A DNA stretch of 64,000 bases from positions 1-64,000 of the forward strand of contig JAFIFG010000057.1 of NCBI GenBank assembly GCA_020832135.1, written 5' to 3'. Below are positions 26,261-36,398 of the stretch, piece by piece; position 1 is the first letter of the stretch; each line of letters starts with the position of its first letter. The notes below the pieces were generated by a model. The model did no database searches. It was given only the letters and a program-made list of their open reading frames with translations, and had not been told where the DNA came from. The translations under genes were made by a program, and so were the position numbers. Origin of the DNA: Clostridiaceae bacterium. GTDB lineage: Bacteria > Bacillota > Clostridia > Peptostreptococcales > Natronincolaceae.

Positions 26261-27448
26261 ATGTCTAATGTTCATGAATTAAATTTTCTTAAGGAAAAAA
26301 TTCAACAACTTAAGGATGACGGAGTATATAGAAAGCTACCTGTACTTGAAGGGGCCAGTGAGTCAGAAATTATTTTAAATGGTCATAAAGTTATCAACCT
26401 TTCATCCAATAACTATTTAGGTTTTGCAAATCATCCAAAACTTAAACAAGCTGCTGTAGAAGCAGTAGAAAAATATGGTGTAGGATCAGGTGCCGTGAGA
26501 ACCATTGTAGGAAACATGGATATACACGAAGAGTTAGAAACAGTTTTAGCAGAGTTTAAAAGAGAAGAAGCAGTTATGGTTTTTCAATCCGGATTTAATT
26601 GTAATGCTGGTACCATACAGGCTGTAACAGAGAAAGGGGATTTAATCATCTCTGATGAATTAAATCATGCCAGTATCATAGATGGTGCTAGACTAAGTAG
26701 AGCTGATAAAACTGTATATAAACATGCTGATATGGAAGACTTAGAAAGAATATTAAAAGAAAGCCATGATAAATACAGAAACAAGCTTATTATTACTGAT
26801 GGTGTGTTTAGTATGGATGGAGATATTGCTCCTCTACCAGAAATCGTAGAGCTAGCTGAAAAATATGGTGCCATGACCTATGTAGATGATGCCCATGGTT
26901 CTGGGGTATTGGGAGAAAATGGTAGAGGTACTGTTGATCATTTTGGACTTCATGGAAGAGTGGACTTTACGATAGGTACATTGTCTAAAGCTATAGGAGT
27001 TATAGGAGGATATGTAGCTGGAAGTAGTACAATGAAGGAGTGGTTAAGCCATAGGGGAAGACCGTTGTTATTTAGTACATCCTTACCTCCTGCAGCTGTA
27101 GGTTCTATTATAGAAGCTGTAAAGCTTCTTATGAGTACTACCGAATATACCGATAGACTTTGGGATAATGCTAAATACTTCAAAGAAAAAATAAGTACAT
27201 TAGGATTTGACATTGGCAACAGTGGAACTCCTATAACACCTGTTATTATAGGAGAAGAAGGAAAAACCATGGAATTCAGTAAGAAATTATTAGAAAATGG
27301 TGTTTTCGTATCAGGAATTATATTCCCAACGGTACCTAAAGGTACCGGCAGAGTTCGTTGTATGGTAACAGCTGGACACACAAAGGAACAATTAGATCGT
27401 GCTGTAGATATCTTTAAAAAAGTTGGGCAAGAGATGGGAATTTTATAA
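26261..27448 (+). CDS. kbl: Glycine C-acetyltransferase (2-amino-3-ketobutyrate CoA ligase)
   Basis: 395 residues of the alpha-oxoamine synthase family. PLP is held by K243 in T-L-S-K-A-I-G; other marks are N-N-Y-L-G-F near the N-terminus, D-E-L-N-H-A-S and D-D-A-H-G-S-G. Interconverts glycine plus acetyl-CoA with 2-amino-3-ketobutyrate and CoA, used in threonine breakdown. 8-amino-7-oxononanoate synthase (BioF) is a close relative; length and sequence fit Kbl better. No threonine dehydrogenase is next to it. AGGAGG upstream. Confidence 0.87.
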   Translation: MSNVHELNFLKEKIQQLKDDGVYRKLPVLEGASESEIILNGHKVINLSSNNYLGFANHPKLKQAAVEAVEKYGVGSGAVRTIVGNMDIHEELETVLAEFKREEAVMVFQSGFNCNAGTIQAVTEKGDLIISDELNHASIIDGARLSRADKTVYKHADMEDLERILKESHDKYRNKLIITDGVFSMDGDIAPLPEIVELAEKYGAMTYVDDAHGSGVLGENGRGTVDHFGLHGRVDFTIGTLSKAIGVIGGYVAGSSTMKEWLSHRGRPLLFSTSLPPAAVGSIIEAVKLLMSTTEYTDRLWDNAKYFKEKISTLGFDIGNSGTPITPVIIGEEGKTMEFSKKLLENGVFVSGIIFPTVPKGTGRVRCMVTAGHTKEQLDRAVDIFKKVGQEMGIL

Positions 27449-27453
27449 ATTCA

Positions 27454-27540
27454 TAGGAGATATCCTAGTTTAAATCTCCAATAAACTGCACATATTAAGT
27501 TGGAAACGACTTTGATGATGCGGATTTATTGGAGGTTTTT
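27454..27540 (+). promoter_or_regulatory. Structured leader of the RND efflux operon (candidate RNA switch or attenuator)
   Basis: A small hairpin TAGGA/TCCTA (27454-27467) precedes a three-part stem. P1 pairs ATCTCCAATAAA (27474-27485) with TTTATTGGAGGT (27525-27536); P2 pairs TGCA (27487-27490) with TGCG (27519-27522); P3 pairs AAGTTG (27497-27502) with CGACTT (27507-27512) capped by a GAAA tetraloop. A 6/6 internal loop separates P2 and P3. The right arm of P1 contains the GGAGG of the next gene and runs into T6. It matches no riboswitch class I know. Confidence 0.5.
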
Positions 27541-27542
27541 TA

Positions 27543-28670
27543 ATGGGAAAAAAGCTAACTAGTATAATAATTTTAACGTTAATATTTACAATATTAAGTA
27601 TAAATTTTATGGGCTGTAGACAAACAGCTGAAGAGGAAAGAGAAAGAGAAGTAGCGGTAGAGGTGGTAAGTGTGGCAAAGGACAATATAATAGAGAATGT
27701 AATCCTGCCTTCAGTCTTACACCCTAAGAAAAATAGTATGATTTTCCCTAAAACTCCCGGGTTAGAAGTGACAAAGCTTGCAGTTCAAGTCGGAGATACC
27801 GTACAAGAGGGAGATTTTTTATTTGAGTTAGATAAAACTCCTATTAGAAGACAGGTGGAAATGGCGAGAAAAAATTATGAACAATCTCAAAAGAGCTATC
27901 GTCTTCAAAAACAACAACATCAAAAAGCTGAAGATCTTGTTCCGCCTAATATACCAGATGGAATAATGGTTTTCCAACAAAATAGAAGCTTAGTAGAAAA
28001 TAATATGGCAGAAGGAGCCTTGCTAACAGCTGAAGCTCAATTGGAGCAATCTAGATTAGCTTATGTTAATGCATTAGAACAGTTAAAGGAAATGGAATAT
28101 TATGCCCCTATAGCTGGGGTAGTATCTCAGATAAGCCTGCAGGAAAATCAGCCGGTAATAAATACACAGCCAGCTTTAATTATTACAAATACAGATAAGT
28201 TAAAAACTGAATTAAATATAACGAGAGAATTACTGAATACACTAGAATTAGATAAGAAGGTAAAGATACATATAAGAGAAGCTACAAAAGAAGGGATAGT
28301 AACAGCAATAAATTGGGTAGCAGACCCTAGAACAGGGTTACATTTAGTTGAAATAACTGTAGACAATACTACAGGGCAATTAACAGCATCCTCCTTTTGT
28401 AGGGTTGCTATCCAACGACAAAGCAAAGAAAATGTATTGGTAATACCAAAGGAAGCAGTATTTCTAGAAAATAATCAATCTATAGTTTTTGTAGAAGAGA
28501 ATAATCGTGCCCATAAAAGGCGAGTGGAGTTAGGGATGGATAATGGGATAATGGTGGAAGTAATCAGTGGATTAAAAGAAGGAGAGAGGGTTATTGTAAA
28601 GGGCCAACACTATATTGATGAAAACACTTCCTTGGTTGTTGTAGGAGGTGAGGATGATGAAAGTAAGTAA
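27543..28670 (+). CDS. RND efflux adaptor subunit (membrane fusion protein), lipoprotein
   Basis: 375 residues. Signal peptide with lipobox ending at C25 (F-M-G-C). Then biotinyl/lipoyl-like domain (L-A-V-Q-V-G-D-T-V-Q-E-G-D), an alpha-hairpin (about 115-185), a second lipoyl half (Y-Y-A-P-I-A-G-V-V-S) and a beta-barrel. Typical HlyD/AcrA adaptor that joins the RND pump on the outer face of the membrane. Overlaps the pump gene by 14 bases, so the two are translationally coupled. No TolC-like outer component is present, consistent with a single-membrane cell. Confidence 0.88.
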   Translation: MGKKLTSIIILTLIFTILSINFMGCRQTAEEEREREVAVEVVSVAKDNIIENVILPSVLHPKKNSMIFPKTPGLEVTKLAVQVGDTVQEGDFLFELDKTPIRRQVEMARKNYEQSQKSYRLQKQQHQKAEDLVPPNIPDGIMVFQQNRSLVENNMAEGALLTAEAQLEQSRLAYVNALEQLKEMEYYAPIAGVVSQISLQENQPVINTQPALIITNTDKLKTELNITRELLNTLELDKKVKIHIREATKEGIVTAINWVADPRTGLHLVEITVDNTTGQLTASSFCRVAIQRQSKENVLVIPKEAVFLENNQSIVFVEENNRAHKRRVELGMDNGIMVEVISGLKEGERVIVKGQHYIDENTSLVVVGGEDDESK

Positions 28671-31600
28671 CTGGTCCGTTAACAGACCCATATCGGTATT
28701 CATGATGATGGGTATCATACTTTTGTTAGGAGCTGTTTCTCTTTCTAGGCTACCGATGGACTTGTTACCCAAAATGAATATTCCTGTTGCTGTAGTAAAT
28801 ACACAATATATTGGTGCAGGGCCTTTAGAAATAGAAAATCTTATAACTAGACCTATAGAGGAGACGGTTGCAACTGTTAATAATGTAAAACATATTAATT
28901 CTGTATCTACAGAAGGAAGTTCTGTAGTTATTATAGAGTTTGACCAAGGTACAGATATGGATTTTGCAACTTTAGAAATTAGAGAGAAAATTGATCTAGT
29001 CAAACGCTTCTTACCTCAGGATGCTATAGACCCTATGGTATTAAAAATTGATCCTAATGCACTACCTATTATGGCAATAGGTGTGATAGGTGAAGATATA
29101 GATAAATTACAGGATACAGTAGAGCACAGAATTAAACCTAGACTGGAAAGGCTAGAAGGTGTGGCAGCTGTAGGTGTTTCTGGTGGCAGGGAAAAAAATG
29201 TTGAAATCAAGATAGATCCAACTTATCTTGCAGAACAAAAAATAAATCAACAGCAGTTATCAGCATTATTAAGGGGAGAAAATATAAATCTCCCAGGTGG
29301 TGAGATCAAAGATGGATCAAAAAATCTCATGGTAAGAACCATAGGAGAATTTAGATCTATAGATGAAATCAAAAATCTTCCCGTCCCATTACCCATAGGG
29401 ATTACAACAAGACTGCAGGATATAGCAGAAGTACGTTTTGTTGAAGAAGAAAGAACACAATTAGCAAGGGTTAATGGGATACCCAGCATTCGTGTTACTT
29501 TGCAAAAACAACCAACCTTTAATACTATACAAGTTACTAATGCTGTAAATAGGGAGATCAAAGAAATACAACAGGAATTAGATGATATAGAGATTGAAAC
29601 AGTAATTGATCAATCCTTATTTATTAGAAGATCCATAGGAAATGTAGCTACCACTGCAGCTTTTGGAGGATTATTAGCTGTATTAGTATTATTTTTATTT
29701 ACAAAAAATATGAGAAATACATTGGTAATTGCCTTATCTATCCCAATCTCCATTATAGCTACTTTTACATTGATGTATTTTACAGGGTTAACATTAAACT
29801 TATTATCCTTAGGTGGGTTTGCTTTAGGGATAGGTATGCTGGTGGATAATGGAATTGTAGTATTAGAAAATATTTATAGATTTAGAGAAGAAGGATATTC
29901 TGCTAAGGATGCAGCTATTTATGGTGCTACAGAAGTAGCTTCAGCTGTAACAGCCTCTACTTTTACAACGGTTGCAGTGTTTATACCTATTGTATTTGTG
30001 GAGGGAATGACAGGAGAAATTTTTAAAGAACTAGCTTTAACAGTTACTTTTGCTTTGTTAGCTTCTTTAGTAATATCTTTAACATTAGTTCCCATGTTAT
30101 CCTCTAAAATATTAAAGGTAAAAAACAAAAAATCTAATAAAGTTTTCCAAAGAATTGACAATGTATTTCAAAGGGTTAATGACAAGTATATTATTTTATT
30201 AAAGTGGAGTTTACAACATAGATTAGGTGTTCTGTTGTTAACCTTTATAATATTTTTCAGTTCGATTCTATCTGTAGTATGGGTAGGTGCAGAATATTTT
30301 CCTGAGTTTGATGAAGGAACCTTTAAAATTAATATTATGTTACCACAGGGAAGTAGCTTGGAAAGCACTGAAGAAATAGTACAAAAGGTTGAACAAGTAG
30401 TAGCAGACTACGAGGATGTAGAAGTGATTTTTAGTAATATTGGTGGAGGAGATGAGTTTTTCAGCAGTTATGGATATAGACCTCATAGAGCCTCAGTTGA
30501 TGTAAGACTTGTACCTTACAATAGCAGGAAACAAAATACTTTAAAGATTATTGATGAGGTTCGAAATGATTTAATAAAAATACCAGGTGCTGAAATAACA
30601 GTGTCAAACCTTTCTCTTGTTGGAATGGGCTTTGCTGGCGAGGCGGTGGAGGTAGAGATAAGAGGGGATAGTTTAGATATATTGCAGGATATATCACAGA
30701 GTTTTATGGAAATTATTCAAACCGTAGAAGGAACTAGAGAAGTAACATCGAATTTTACAGAAGGTAGACCACAACTAGAAGTATATTTAAATAGAGATAT
30801 TACATCGCTTTATGGACTACAAACATTTCAAGTAGCTACAAGTATAAGAAATATAATTCAAGGCATGGATACAACAAAATTAAGAATAGATGGGAAAGAA
30901 CATAACATAGTTATTAAAGGAGAAGATTATTTAAAAGATGGAATTGGGAATTTCATGCAAACTCCTATTGAAACAATGTTAGGAAATACAGTACCCTTAG
31001 AGCAAATCACGGAATATAGAATAGCACAGGGGCCTAGTGCTATAAGACGCTCTAGCCAAGTAAGAACTATAAGTGTAACCGCTGCTATTATTAACAGAGA
31101 TGTAAATAGTGTTATTTCTGACATTGAAGACAAACTTCAACATTATCCTTTGCCGGCAGGATACACTTATCAATACAGAGGACAAATGGAGCAATTAGAA
31201 GAAGCCTTTGCTAATTTAGCATTAGCTGTTATTCTTGCGATTTTGTTGGTATATATGATATTAGCCTCTCAATTTCAATCTTTATTATATCCCTTCACTA
31301 TTATGCTATCAGTACCATTGGCTTTTTCTGGAGGTGCACTGGCATTACTTTTGAGAGGGCAGCCTTTGAGTGTCCCTGCTGTAATAGGGTTGATCGTTCT
31401 GGCGGGTATTGTTGTAAATAATGGCATTGTTTTGATAGACTATATTAATCTTTTAAGAAAAGAGAGTAAAGAAATTAATGATGCTATAATAATGGCAGGC
31501 TCCACAAGACTAAGACCTATTGCTATGACAACCCTTACCACAGTTTTAGGATTATTACCATTAGCTATAGGGATAAATGAAGGGTCAGAAGTGCAGATAC

Positions 31601-31719
31601 CTTTAGCTACTGTAGTAATAGGAGGGTTATTACTATCAACATTATTAACTTTAATTGTATTACCAGTGGTTTACTCTATACTTAATGATGTGAAATTACA
31701 TATTATAAAAAGAGAGTAA
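28657..31719 (+). CDS. RND-family efflux permease (AcrB/HAE1-like)
   Basis: 1020 residues from ATG 28657, 8 bases after AGGAGG. Twelve membrane helices in the RND pattern: one N-terminal, a large external loop, six helices around 330-530, another large loop, five at the C-terminus. Proton-relay Asp lies in G-M-L-V-D-N-G-I-V-V-L-E-N. The opening V-N-R-P-I-S-V-F-M is typical of HAE1 pumps. Drives proton-coupled export of hydrophobic compounds; substrate unknown. Confidence 0.9.
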   Translation: MKVSNWSVNRPISVFMMMGIILLLGAVSLSRLPMDLLPKMNIPVAVVNTQYIGAGPLEIENLITRPIEETVATVNNVKHINSVSTEGSSVVIIEFDQGTDMDFATLEIREKIDLVKRFLPQDAIDPMVLKIDPNALPIMAIGVIGEDIDKLQDTVEHRIKPRLERLEGVAAVGVSGGREKNVEIKIDPTYLAEQKINQQQLSALLRGENINLPGGEIKDGSKNLMVRTIGEFRSIDEIKNLPVPLPIGITTRLQDIAEVRFVEEERTQLARVNGIPSIRVTLQKQPTFNTIQVTNAVNREIKEIQQELDDIEIETVIDQSLFIRRSIGNVATTAAFGGLLAVLVLFLFTKNMRNTLVIALSIPISIIATFTLMYFTGLTLNLLSLGGFALGIGMLVDNGIVVLENIYRFREEGYSAKDAAIYGATEVASAVTASTFTTVAVFIPIVFVEGMTGEIFKELALTVTFALLASLVISLTLVPMLSSKILKVKNKKSNKVFQRIDNVFQRVNDKYIILLKWSLQHRLGVLLLTFIIFFSSILSVVWVGAEYFPEFDEGTFKINIMLPQGSSLESTEEIVQKVEQVVADYEDVEVIFSNIGGGDEFFSSYGYRPHRASVDVRLVPYNSRKQNTLKIIDEVRNDLIKIPGAEITVSNLSLVGMGFAGEAVEVEIRGDSLDILQDISQSFMEIIQTVEGTREVTSNFTEGRPQLEVYLNRDITSLYGLQTFQVATSIRNIIQGMDTTKLRIDGKEHNIVIKGEDYLKDGIGNFMQTPIETMLGNTVPLEQITEYRIAQGPSAIRRSSQVRTISVTAAIINRDVNSVISDIEDKLQHYPLPAGYTYQYRGQMEQLEEAFANLALAVILAILLVYMILASQFQSLLYPFTIMLSVPLAFSGGALALLLRGQPLSVPAVIGLIVLAGIVVNNGIVLIDYINLLRKESKEINDAIIMAGSTRLRPIAMTTLTTVLGLLPLAIGINEGSEVQIPLATVVIGGLLLSTLLTLIVLPVVYSILNDVKLHIIKRE

Positions 31720-31748
31720 TCTAAACTAATCATAGGGGACGTGAGAAT

Positions 31749-32030
31749 ATGTTAGTAGGGGTGTGTTCAATCAAGATAGTTATGTACGAAGTAAATTCTC
31801 TAAAGGGGAAGAGGCAAATACTTAAAAGTATGATAGAACGAATAAAAGCAAGGTTCAATGTATCTATAGCAGAAGTCGGGGATCAAGATAAATGGCAAAT
31901 AGCAGAAATAGGCTTCTGTTGTGTAACCAACAGTCGAAGACATGCCGACGAAATGATTAACACTGTGATAGGATTTATAGAGAAGGATGGAAGGTTAGAT
32001 ATCACGGAGTGTGAGGTAGAGATATTATAG
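31749..32030 (+). CDS. DUF503 (YlxP-like) family protein
   Basis: 93 residues with the DUF503 pattern: V-G-V-C-S-I-K-I at the start, L-K-G-K-R-Q-I-L-K-S, F-N-V-S-I-A-E-V-G-D-Q-D-K-W-Q, ending in an acidic strand. YlxP in Bacillus lies in the infB-rbfA region and is linked to ribosome biology; here it is instead between the RND pump and nth. Confidence 0.85.
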   Translation: MLVGVCSIKIVMYEVNSLKGKRQILKSMIERIKARFNVSIAEVGDQDKWQIAEIGFCCVTNSRRHADEMINTVIGFIEKDGRLDITECEVEIL

Positions 32031-32046
32031 GGAAAGGAAATAAACT

Positions 32047-32700
32047 ATGTCTAGAAAAAGACTTACTAAAAAAGAAATGAAGGAAGCTTTAGATATATTG
32101 CAAAGGACCTATCCTAATGCAGATACAGAATTGAATTTTAATAATCCTTTTGAGTTGTTGATTTCTACTATTTTAGCTGCTCAGTGTACCGATAAAAGAG
32201 TAAATCAGGTGACGGAAAAACTATATAAGTATTTTCCAAAGCCACAGGATTTTTTACAGCTTACTGAAGAAGAGTTAGGAGAATGGGTTAGAAGCTGTGG
32301 ATTTTATAGAAATAAAAGTAAAAATATCCTTCATACCTGTCGGATCTTGATGGAGGAACACGGAGGAGAGGTTCCTGACACTAGAGAAGAGCTTGAGAAA
32401 CTGCCAGGAGTAGGAAGAAAAACTGCTAATGTAGTGCTAAGCAATGTCTTTGGCCAGGATGCTATTGCTGTAGATACCCATGTGTTTAGGGTTTCCAATA
32501 GAATAGGACTTGCAAACTCAGATAATGTTGATGCTACAGAAAAGGATTTAATGAAAAACATTCCTAAAGAGAAGTGGTCAGAGGCACACCATTGGTTAAT
32601 CTTCCACGGTAGAAGAATATGTAAAGCAAGAAAACCTTTATGTGAAGAATGTCCTTTAACTCAACATTGTCTCTACTATTTAAATCTTATAAAAAAATAA
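32047..32700 (+). CDS. nth: Endonuclease III
   Basis: 217 residues. DNA glycosylase/AP lyase for oxidised pyrimidines. Helix-hairpin-helix L-P-G-V-G-R-K-T-A with the catalytic Lys, then V-D-T-H-V-F-R-V with the catalytic Asp, and the C-terminal 4Fe-4S loop C-x6-C-x2-C-x5-C (C-K-A-R-K-P-L-C-E-E-C). 16 bases after the DUF503 gene with GGGAAAGGA. Confidence 0.94.
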   Translation: MSRKRLTKKEMKEALDILQRTYPNADTELNFNNPFELLISTILAAQCTDKRVNQVTEKLYKYFPKPQDFLQLTEEELGEWVRSCGFYRNKSKNILHTCRILMEEHGGEVPDTREELEKLPGVGRKTANVVLSNVFGQDAIAVDTHVFRVSNRIGLANSDNVDATEKDLMKNIPKEKWSEAHHWLIFHGRRICKARKPLCEECPLTQHCLYYLNLIKK

Positions 32701-32712
32701 TTCGTACAACAG

Positions 32713-32741
32713 GATGTCTAATACAGTTTTAGACATCTTTT
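32713..32741 (+). terminator. Terminator after nth
   Basis: GATGTCTAA (32713-32721) and TTAGACATC (32729-32737), perfect 9 bp, then TTTT. Confidence 0.8.
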
Positions 32742-32848
32742 GCTTATTTAAAAAGAAAAGATAATATAGGGTTTTTAAAAAAGAGGATTAATTATGTTCT
32801 ATGGAGAAATATAGTATAAATCTAGTCATAGGGAAGGAATGTAGTTAA

Positions 32849-34813
32849 ATGATCTTCGTATTAGATATTGGAACTAGAAGTGTAGTAGGTCTATTAGGGA
32901 CCTTACAACAGGACAAAATACTTATCCAACACTCAGCCATAGCATTTCATAAAAAAAGAGCTATGTATGATGGACAGATTCATGATATTGAAGCGGTGGC
33001 AGAGGTTGTTAAAAAGGTTAAACTAGAAATTGAGGAAAAAGCAGGGGTGAAACTTGAGGAAGTAGCCATAGCTGCGGCAGGTAGAGCCTTAAAAACCCAT
33101 CAAACAACAGTAGAAGAAGATTTAAATGAACACAAAGAAATAGATAAACATTTAATACATGCCATTGAAATAGAAGGCATACAACAGGCACAAAAAGAAT
33201 TAGAGAAGGATTCAGAGGAGGTTAATGATTATTTCTGTGTAGGTCATACCGTAGTAAATTATTATCTTGATGATGGATTTATAAAAACTCCTATAGGACA
33301 TAAGGGCAGAAAATTAACTATAGATGTATTGGCAACATTTTTACCGAGAATTGTAGTAGATAGTTTGTATACAGTAATGGCAAGAGTTGGTTTAGAGGTA
33401 AGCTATTTAACCCTAGAGCCTATCGCAGCAATTGAAGTGGCGGTTCCTGAAAACATGAGACTATTAAATATAGCATTAGTGGATATAGGGGCAGGAACTT
33501 CAGATATGGCTATTACACAGGAAGGGCGAATTACTTCTTATGGAATGACTTCTGTTGCTGGAGATGAAATTACAGAGGAATTGGCCAAATTATATTTATT
33601 GGATTTTGATACTGCAGAGGAATTAAAGTGTAATCTATGTAGATCAGATCAACAAAATTTTACTGATATTATAGGAATACAGCAGGAAATAGCTACGGGA
33701 GATATACTTGAAAAAATAAAACCAACTATAGATGCAGTAGCATCAAAAATTTGCAAAGGTATTTTGGAGAAAAACCAAAAATCACCTAGTGTGGTTTTTT
33801 TGATAGGTGGAGGTAGTCAAATACCTCAGTTAAGCAATATAATAGCCCAAAAACTAGAGATGCCGAAAGAAAGAGTAGTAGTTAGAACGATAGAAAACAT
33901 ACAAAACTTACAGGGGGATGCTAGAGTATTCACTGGACCTGAAGGTATCACCCCTATAGGGATATTGGTAAAAGCCATTAACAATGAAACAAGAGATTTT
34001 ATAGAAGTAGAAGTAAACAAGCAACGGGTTAAACTTTTTAAAACCCAAGGGCTTAAAGTAAGTGATGCACTGCTGATGACAGACCTAAAGCCTAGAGATT
34101 TAGTACCCAAAAAAGGAGAAAGTTTAAAGGTTTTTGTTAATGGTAAAGAAACAACAATCTATGGTGAGTATGGAGAATCAGCGGAAATCCTAGTAAATAA
34201 CAAAATATCTAACCTAGATACCCCTATTAATACTGGAGATAGTATAACTATAAAACCAGCTAAGCAAGGGAAACATGCTGTAGGTTACCTGTTGGATGTC
34301 GTGAAATTTCAGGATGTTTTTTATGTAAATGATAAGGAAATTAATAAATTCTACAATGTAAAAATCAATGGTGAAGAAATAAAAGATAATAAACAACTTA
34401 GAAATAAAGATGAAGTACAATATACTTCCATAGACACAGTGGAGGATTTATATTATTATTTAAGAATAGATGCTAAAGAATATGATGTATATATAGATGG
34501 TGCGGGAGCATATTTATATAATGAAATTGCTGCTAATGTTAGAATAATAACTGAAAAAAAAGAAGACAATGATATAAAAGAAGATGCTTCCAGTTTAGAT
34601 AAGGAAAAGAGTTTGGAAGTTATATACAATGGAAAACCAATAAAAATTCATAGTAATAAAACAGATTTAATATTTGTAGACATATTTAATTTTGTTGACT
34701 TTAATAGAAATGAAGCAAAGGGGAAGCTAGTATTAAAACATAATGGGGAAATAGCCAATTATACAAATCCCCTGAGGTGCGGAGATGAAATAGAAGTTTA
34801 CTGGGAAAACTAA
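32849..34813 (+). CDS. FtsA-like actin-fold ATPase, extended form
   Basis: 654 residues. The first 370 residues follow the FtsA/PilM actin-like ATPase fold: V-L-D-I-G-T-R-S-V (phosphate 1), L-V-D-I-G-A-G-T-S-D-M-A (phosphate 2), and F-L-I-G-G-G-S-Q-I-P (adenosine). The C-terminal 280 residues are beta-rich ubiquitin-like or ThiS/MoaD-like repeats (several G-x-x-V-x-x-x-x-x-I motifs and D-x-I-x-x turns). Too long for the cell-division FtsA, so probably a Clostridia-specific paralogue. It may act in envelope or spore septum biology; this is inference from fold and the VanW neighbour 21 bases downstream. Confidence 0.65.
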   Translation: MIFVLDIGTRSVVGLLGTLQQDKILIQHSAIAFHKKRAMYDGQIHDIEAVAEVVKKVKLEIEEKAGVKLEEVAIAAAGRALKTHQTTVEEDLNEHKEIDKHLIHAIEIEGIQQAQKELEKDSEEVNDYFCVGHTVVNYYLDDGFIKTPIGHKGRKLTIDVLATFLPRIVVDSLYTVMARVGLEVSYLTLEPIAAIEVAVPENMRLLNIALVDIGAGTSDMAITQEGRITSYGMTSVAGDEITEELAKLYLLDFDTAEELKCNLCRSDQQNFTDIIGIQQEIATGDILEKIKPTIDAVASKICKGILEKNQKSPSVVFLIGGGSQIPQLSNIIAQKLEMPKERVVVRTIENIQNLQGDARVFTGPEGITPIGILVKAINNETRDFIEVEVNKQRVKLFKTQGLKVSDALLMTDLKPRDLVPKKGESLKVFVNGKETTIYGEYGESAEILVNNKISNLDTPINTGDSITIKPAKQGKHAVGYLLDVVKFQDVFYVNDKEINKFYNVKINGEEIKDNKQLRNKDEVQYTSIDTVEDLYYYLRIDAKEYDVYIDGAGAYLYNEIAANVRIITEKKEDNDIKEDASSLDKEKSLEVIYNGKPIKIHSNKTDLIFVDIFNFVDFNRNEAKGKLVLKHNGEIANYTNPLRCGDEIEVYWEN

Positions 34814-34834
34814 GGGATATTAGGGAGTGATGTT

Positions 34835-36364
34835 ATGGAGCCAACTGTTATAGGGGTAAGTAGAAAGAAAATAATGCTATGGACCATTAGTATGGTATTT
34901 ACTATTGGTGTGGTTTCATTTTTAACGTTGGGGATTTTGCTCTTAAGAAAAGATACTATTTATGTTGGTGTATATATAGAAACCGTAAATACAAGTGATT
35001 TGACAAAGGAAGAAGCTAGGGAGAGATTAGAAACTATTTATGAAGAACAGCTAAATGCATTTAAGCTTAATTTAGTTCGTGAGGACTACCAAAAACAGTT
35101 GGCATATAAAGAATTAGGATACACCTATGATTATGAAGAGGCAGTGGAAAAGGCTTATAGAATAGGAAGAACAGGAAACACCATTAAAAGGATTCAAGAA
35201 ATTCATCGTTTGAAAGATAACCCTATATATATTTCTATGGAGCTTAATTATGACGCAGTACATATGGATGACATCATGGAGGATATTGAAGTACATATAA
35301 ATAGAGAGGCTAAAGATGCTACAATTCTAAGAAGAAATGGTGCTTTTCATATAACGAAGGAACAAATAGGTATGGAGGTAGATAAAAAAGTATTAATAGA
35401 TAAAATACAAAAAAACATCCAAAGATTTAGTCAAGAAGATATTACTATTCCTATAATATATAATACTCCTAGGATTACAGAGGAGAAGCTGTTAGCCATT
35501 AAAGATGTATTGGGGGAATACAGTACTACCTTTAATGCCCAACAATCGGGTAGAAGTGAAAATATAGCTATTGCTGCTAGGAGTATAAACAACACATTAC
35601 TGATGCCACAAGAAGAATTCTCCTTCAACAAACAAACAGGACCAAGGGGTATAGCAGGTGGATATCAAGAGGCACCTGTTATCATAAATGGAGAATTAGT
35701 TCCTGGGGTCGGTGGAGGTATTTGTCAGGTTTCTTCAACTCTATATAATGCAGTTGCAAGATCTAACCTAGAAGTTTCTGATAGAAGAAACCACTCCTTG
35801 CCAGTGGCTTATGTACCATTAGGTCAGGATGCCACCGTAGCAGGTGATTATATAGATTTTAAATTCATCAATAATAGACAGTATCCTGTTTATGTAGAAA
35901 GTTTTGTTCAAAATAGCAGTGTCTTTGTACGGATACACGGAAAAAAAGAAGATAATATAAAAGTAACTCTTGTCTCTGAGATCATAGAAACAATAGAGCC
36001 AAAGATTGAGATTAAAAAAGATGACACCCTCTTAATAGGAGAAAAAGAGGTGATAAGGGAAGCGAAAAAGGGTTTTAGAGTAAATACCTATAAAGTGTAT
36101 ACTGAAAATGGAAGACAATTAAAAAGAGAATATATTTCTACTGATCGTTATGTTGCAGTAGATGGAATTATCGTTGAAGGAACTAAGCCGAAGGAAAAGA
36201 ATAAAATAGAAGCAGGAGTTGAAACAGAAAAACAACAAAAAATAGAAAAAGCACATGAGGAAAATCCGATAGAAGACGAGGTAACACCAATAGAGGAAGA
36301 AATAGAATCAGAACCAAATGAAGATGATCAAGTTCCCTCACAATTAAGTGGGGGTTTTTTATGA
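34835..36364 (+). CDS. VanW family protein with YoaR-like N-terminal domain
   Basis: 509 residues. N-terminal membrane anchor (about 14-36), two peptidoglycan-binding-like YoaR repeats (about 50-240), VanW domain (about 250-385, with P-Q-E-E-F-S-F-N, G-G-G-I-C-Q-V-S-S-T-L-Y-N and R-R-N-H-S), a G5-like strand region, and an acidic low-complexity tail. Extracytoplasmic; role in wall modification is suspected but not known. GGGAGTGATG precedes the start and a terminator overlaps the end. Confidence 0.82.
   Translation: MEPTVIGVSRKKIMLWTISMVFTIGVVSFLTLGILLLRKDTIYVGVYIETVNTSDLTKEEARERLETIYEEQLNAFKLNLVREDYQKQLAYKELGYTYDYEEAVEKAYRIGRTGNTIKRIQEIHRLKDNPIYISMELNYDAVHMDDIMEDIEVHINREAKDATILRRNGAFHITKEQIGMEVDKKVLIDKIQKNIQRFSQEDITIPIIYNTPRITEEKLLAIKDVLGEYSTTFNAQQSGRSENIAIAARSINNTLLMPQEEFSFNKQTGPRGIAGGYQEAPVIINGELVPGVGGGICQVSSTLYNAVARSNLEVSDRRNHSLPVAYVPLGQDATVAGDYIDFKFINNRQYPVYVESFVQNSSVFVRIHGKKEDNIKVTLVSEIIETIEPKIEIKKDDTLLIGEKEVIREAKKGFRVNTYKVYTENGRQLKREYISTDRYVAVDGIIVEGTKPKEKNKIEAGVETEKQQKIEKAHEENPIEDEVTPIEEEIESEPNEDDQVPSQLSGGFL
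36335..36360 (+). terminator. Terminator overlapping the vanW-like 3' end
   Basis: CCCTCAC, 6-base loop, GTGGGGG (36335-36354), then T6. The last codons of the gene lie in the stem. Confidence 0.75.
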
Positions 36365-36398
36365 TATAATAAGGAGATCAAAAATTGGGAGGTAAAAT

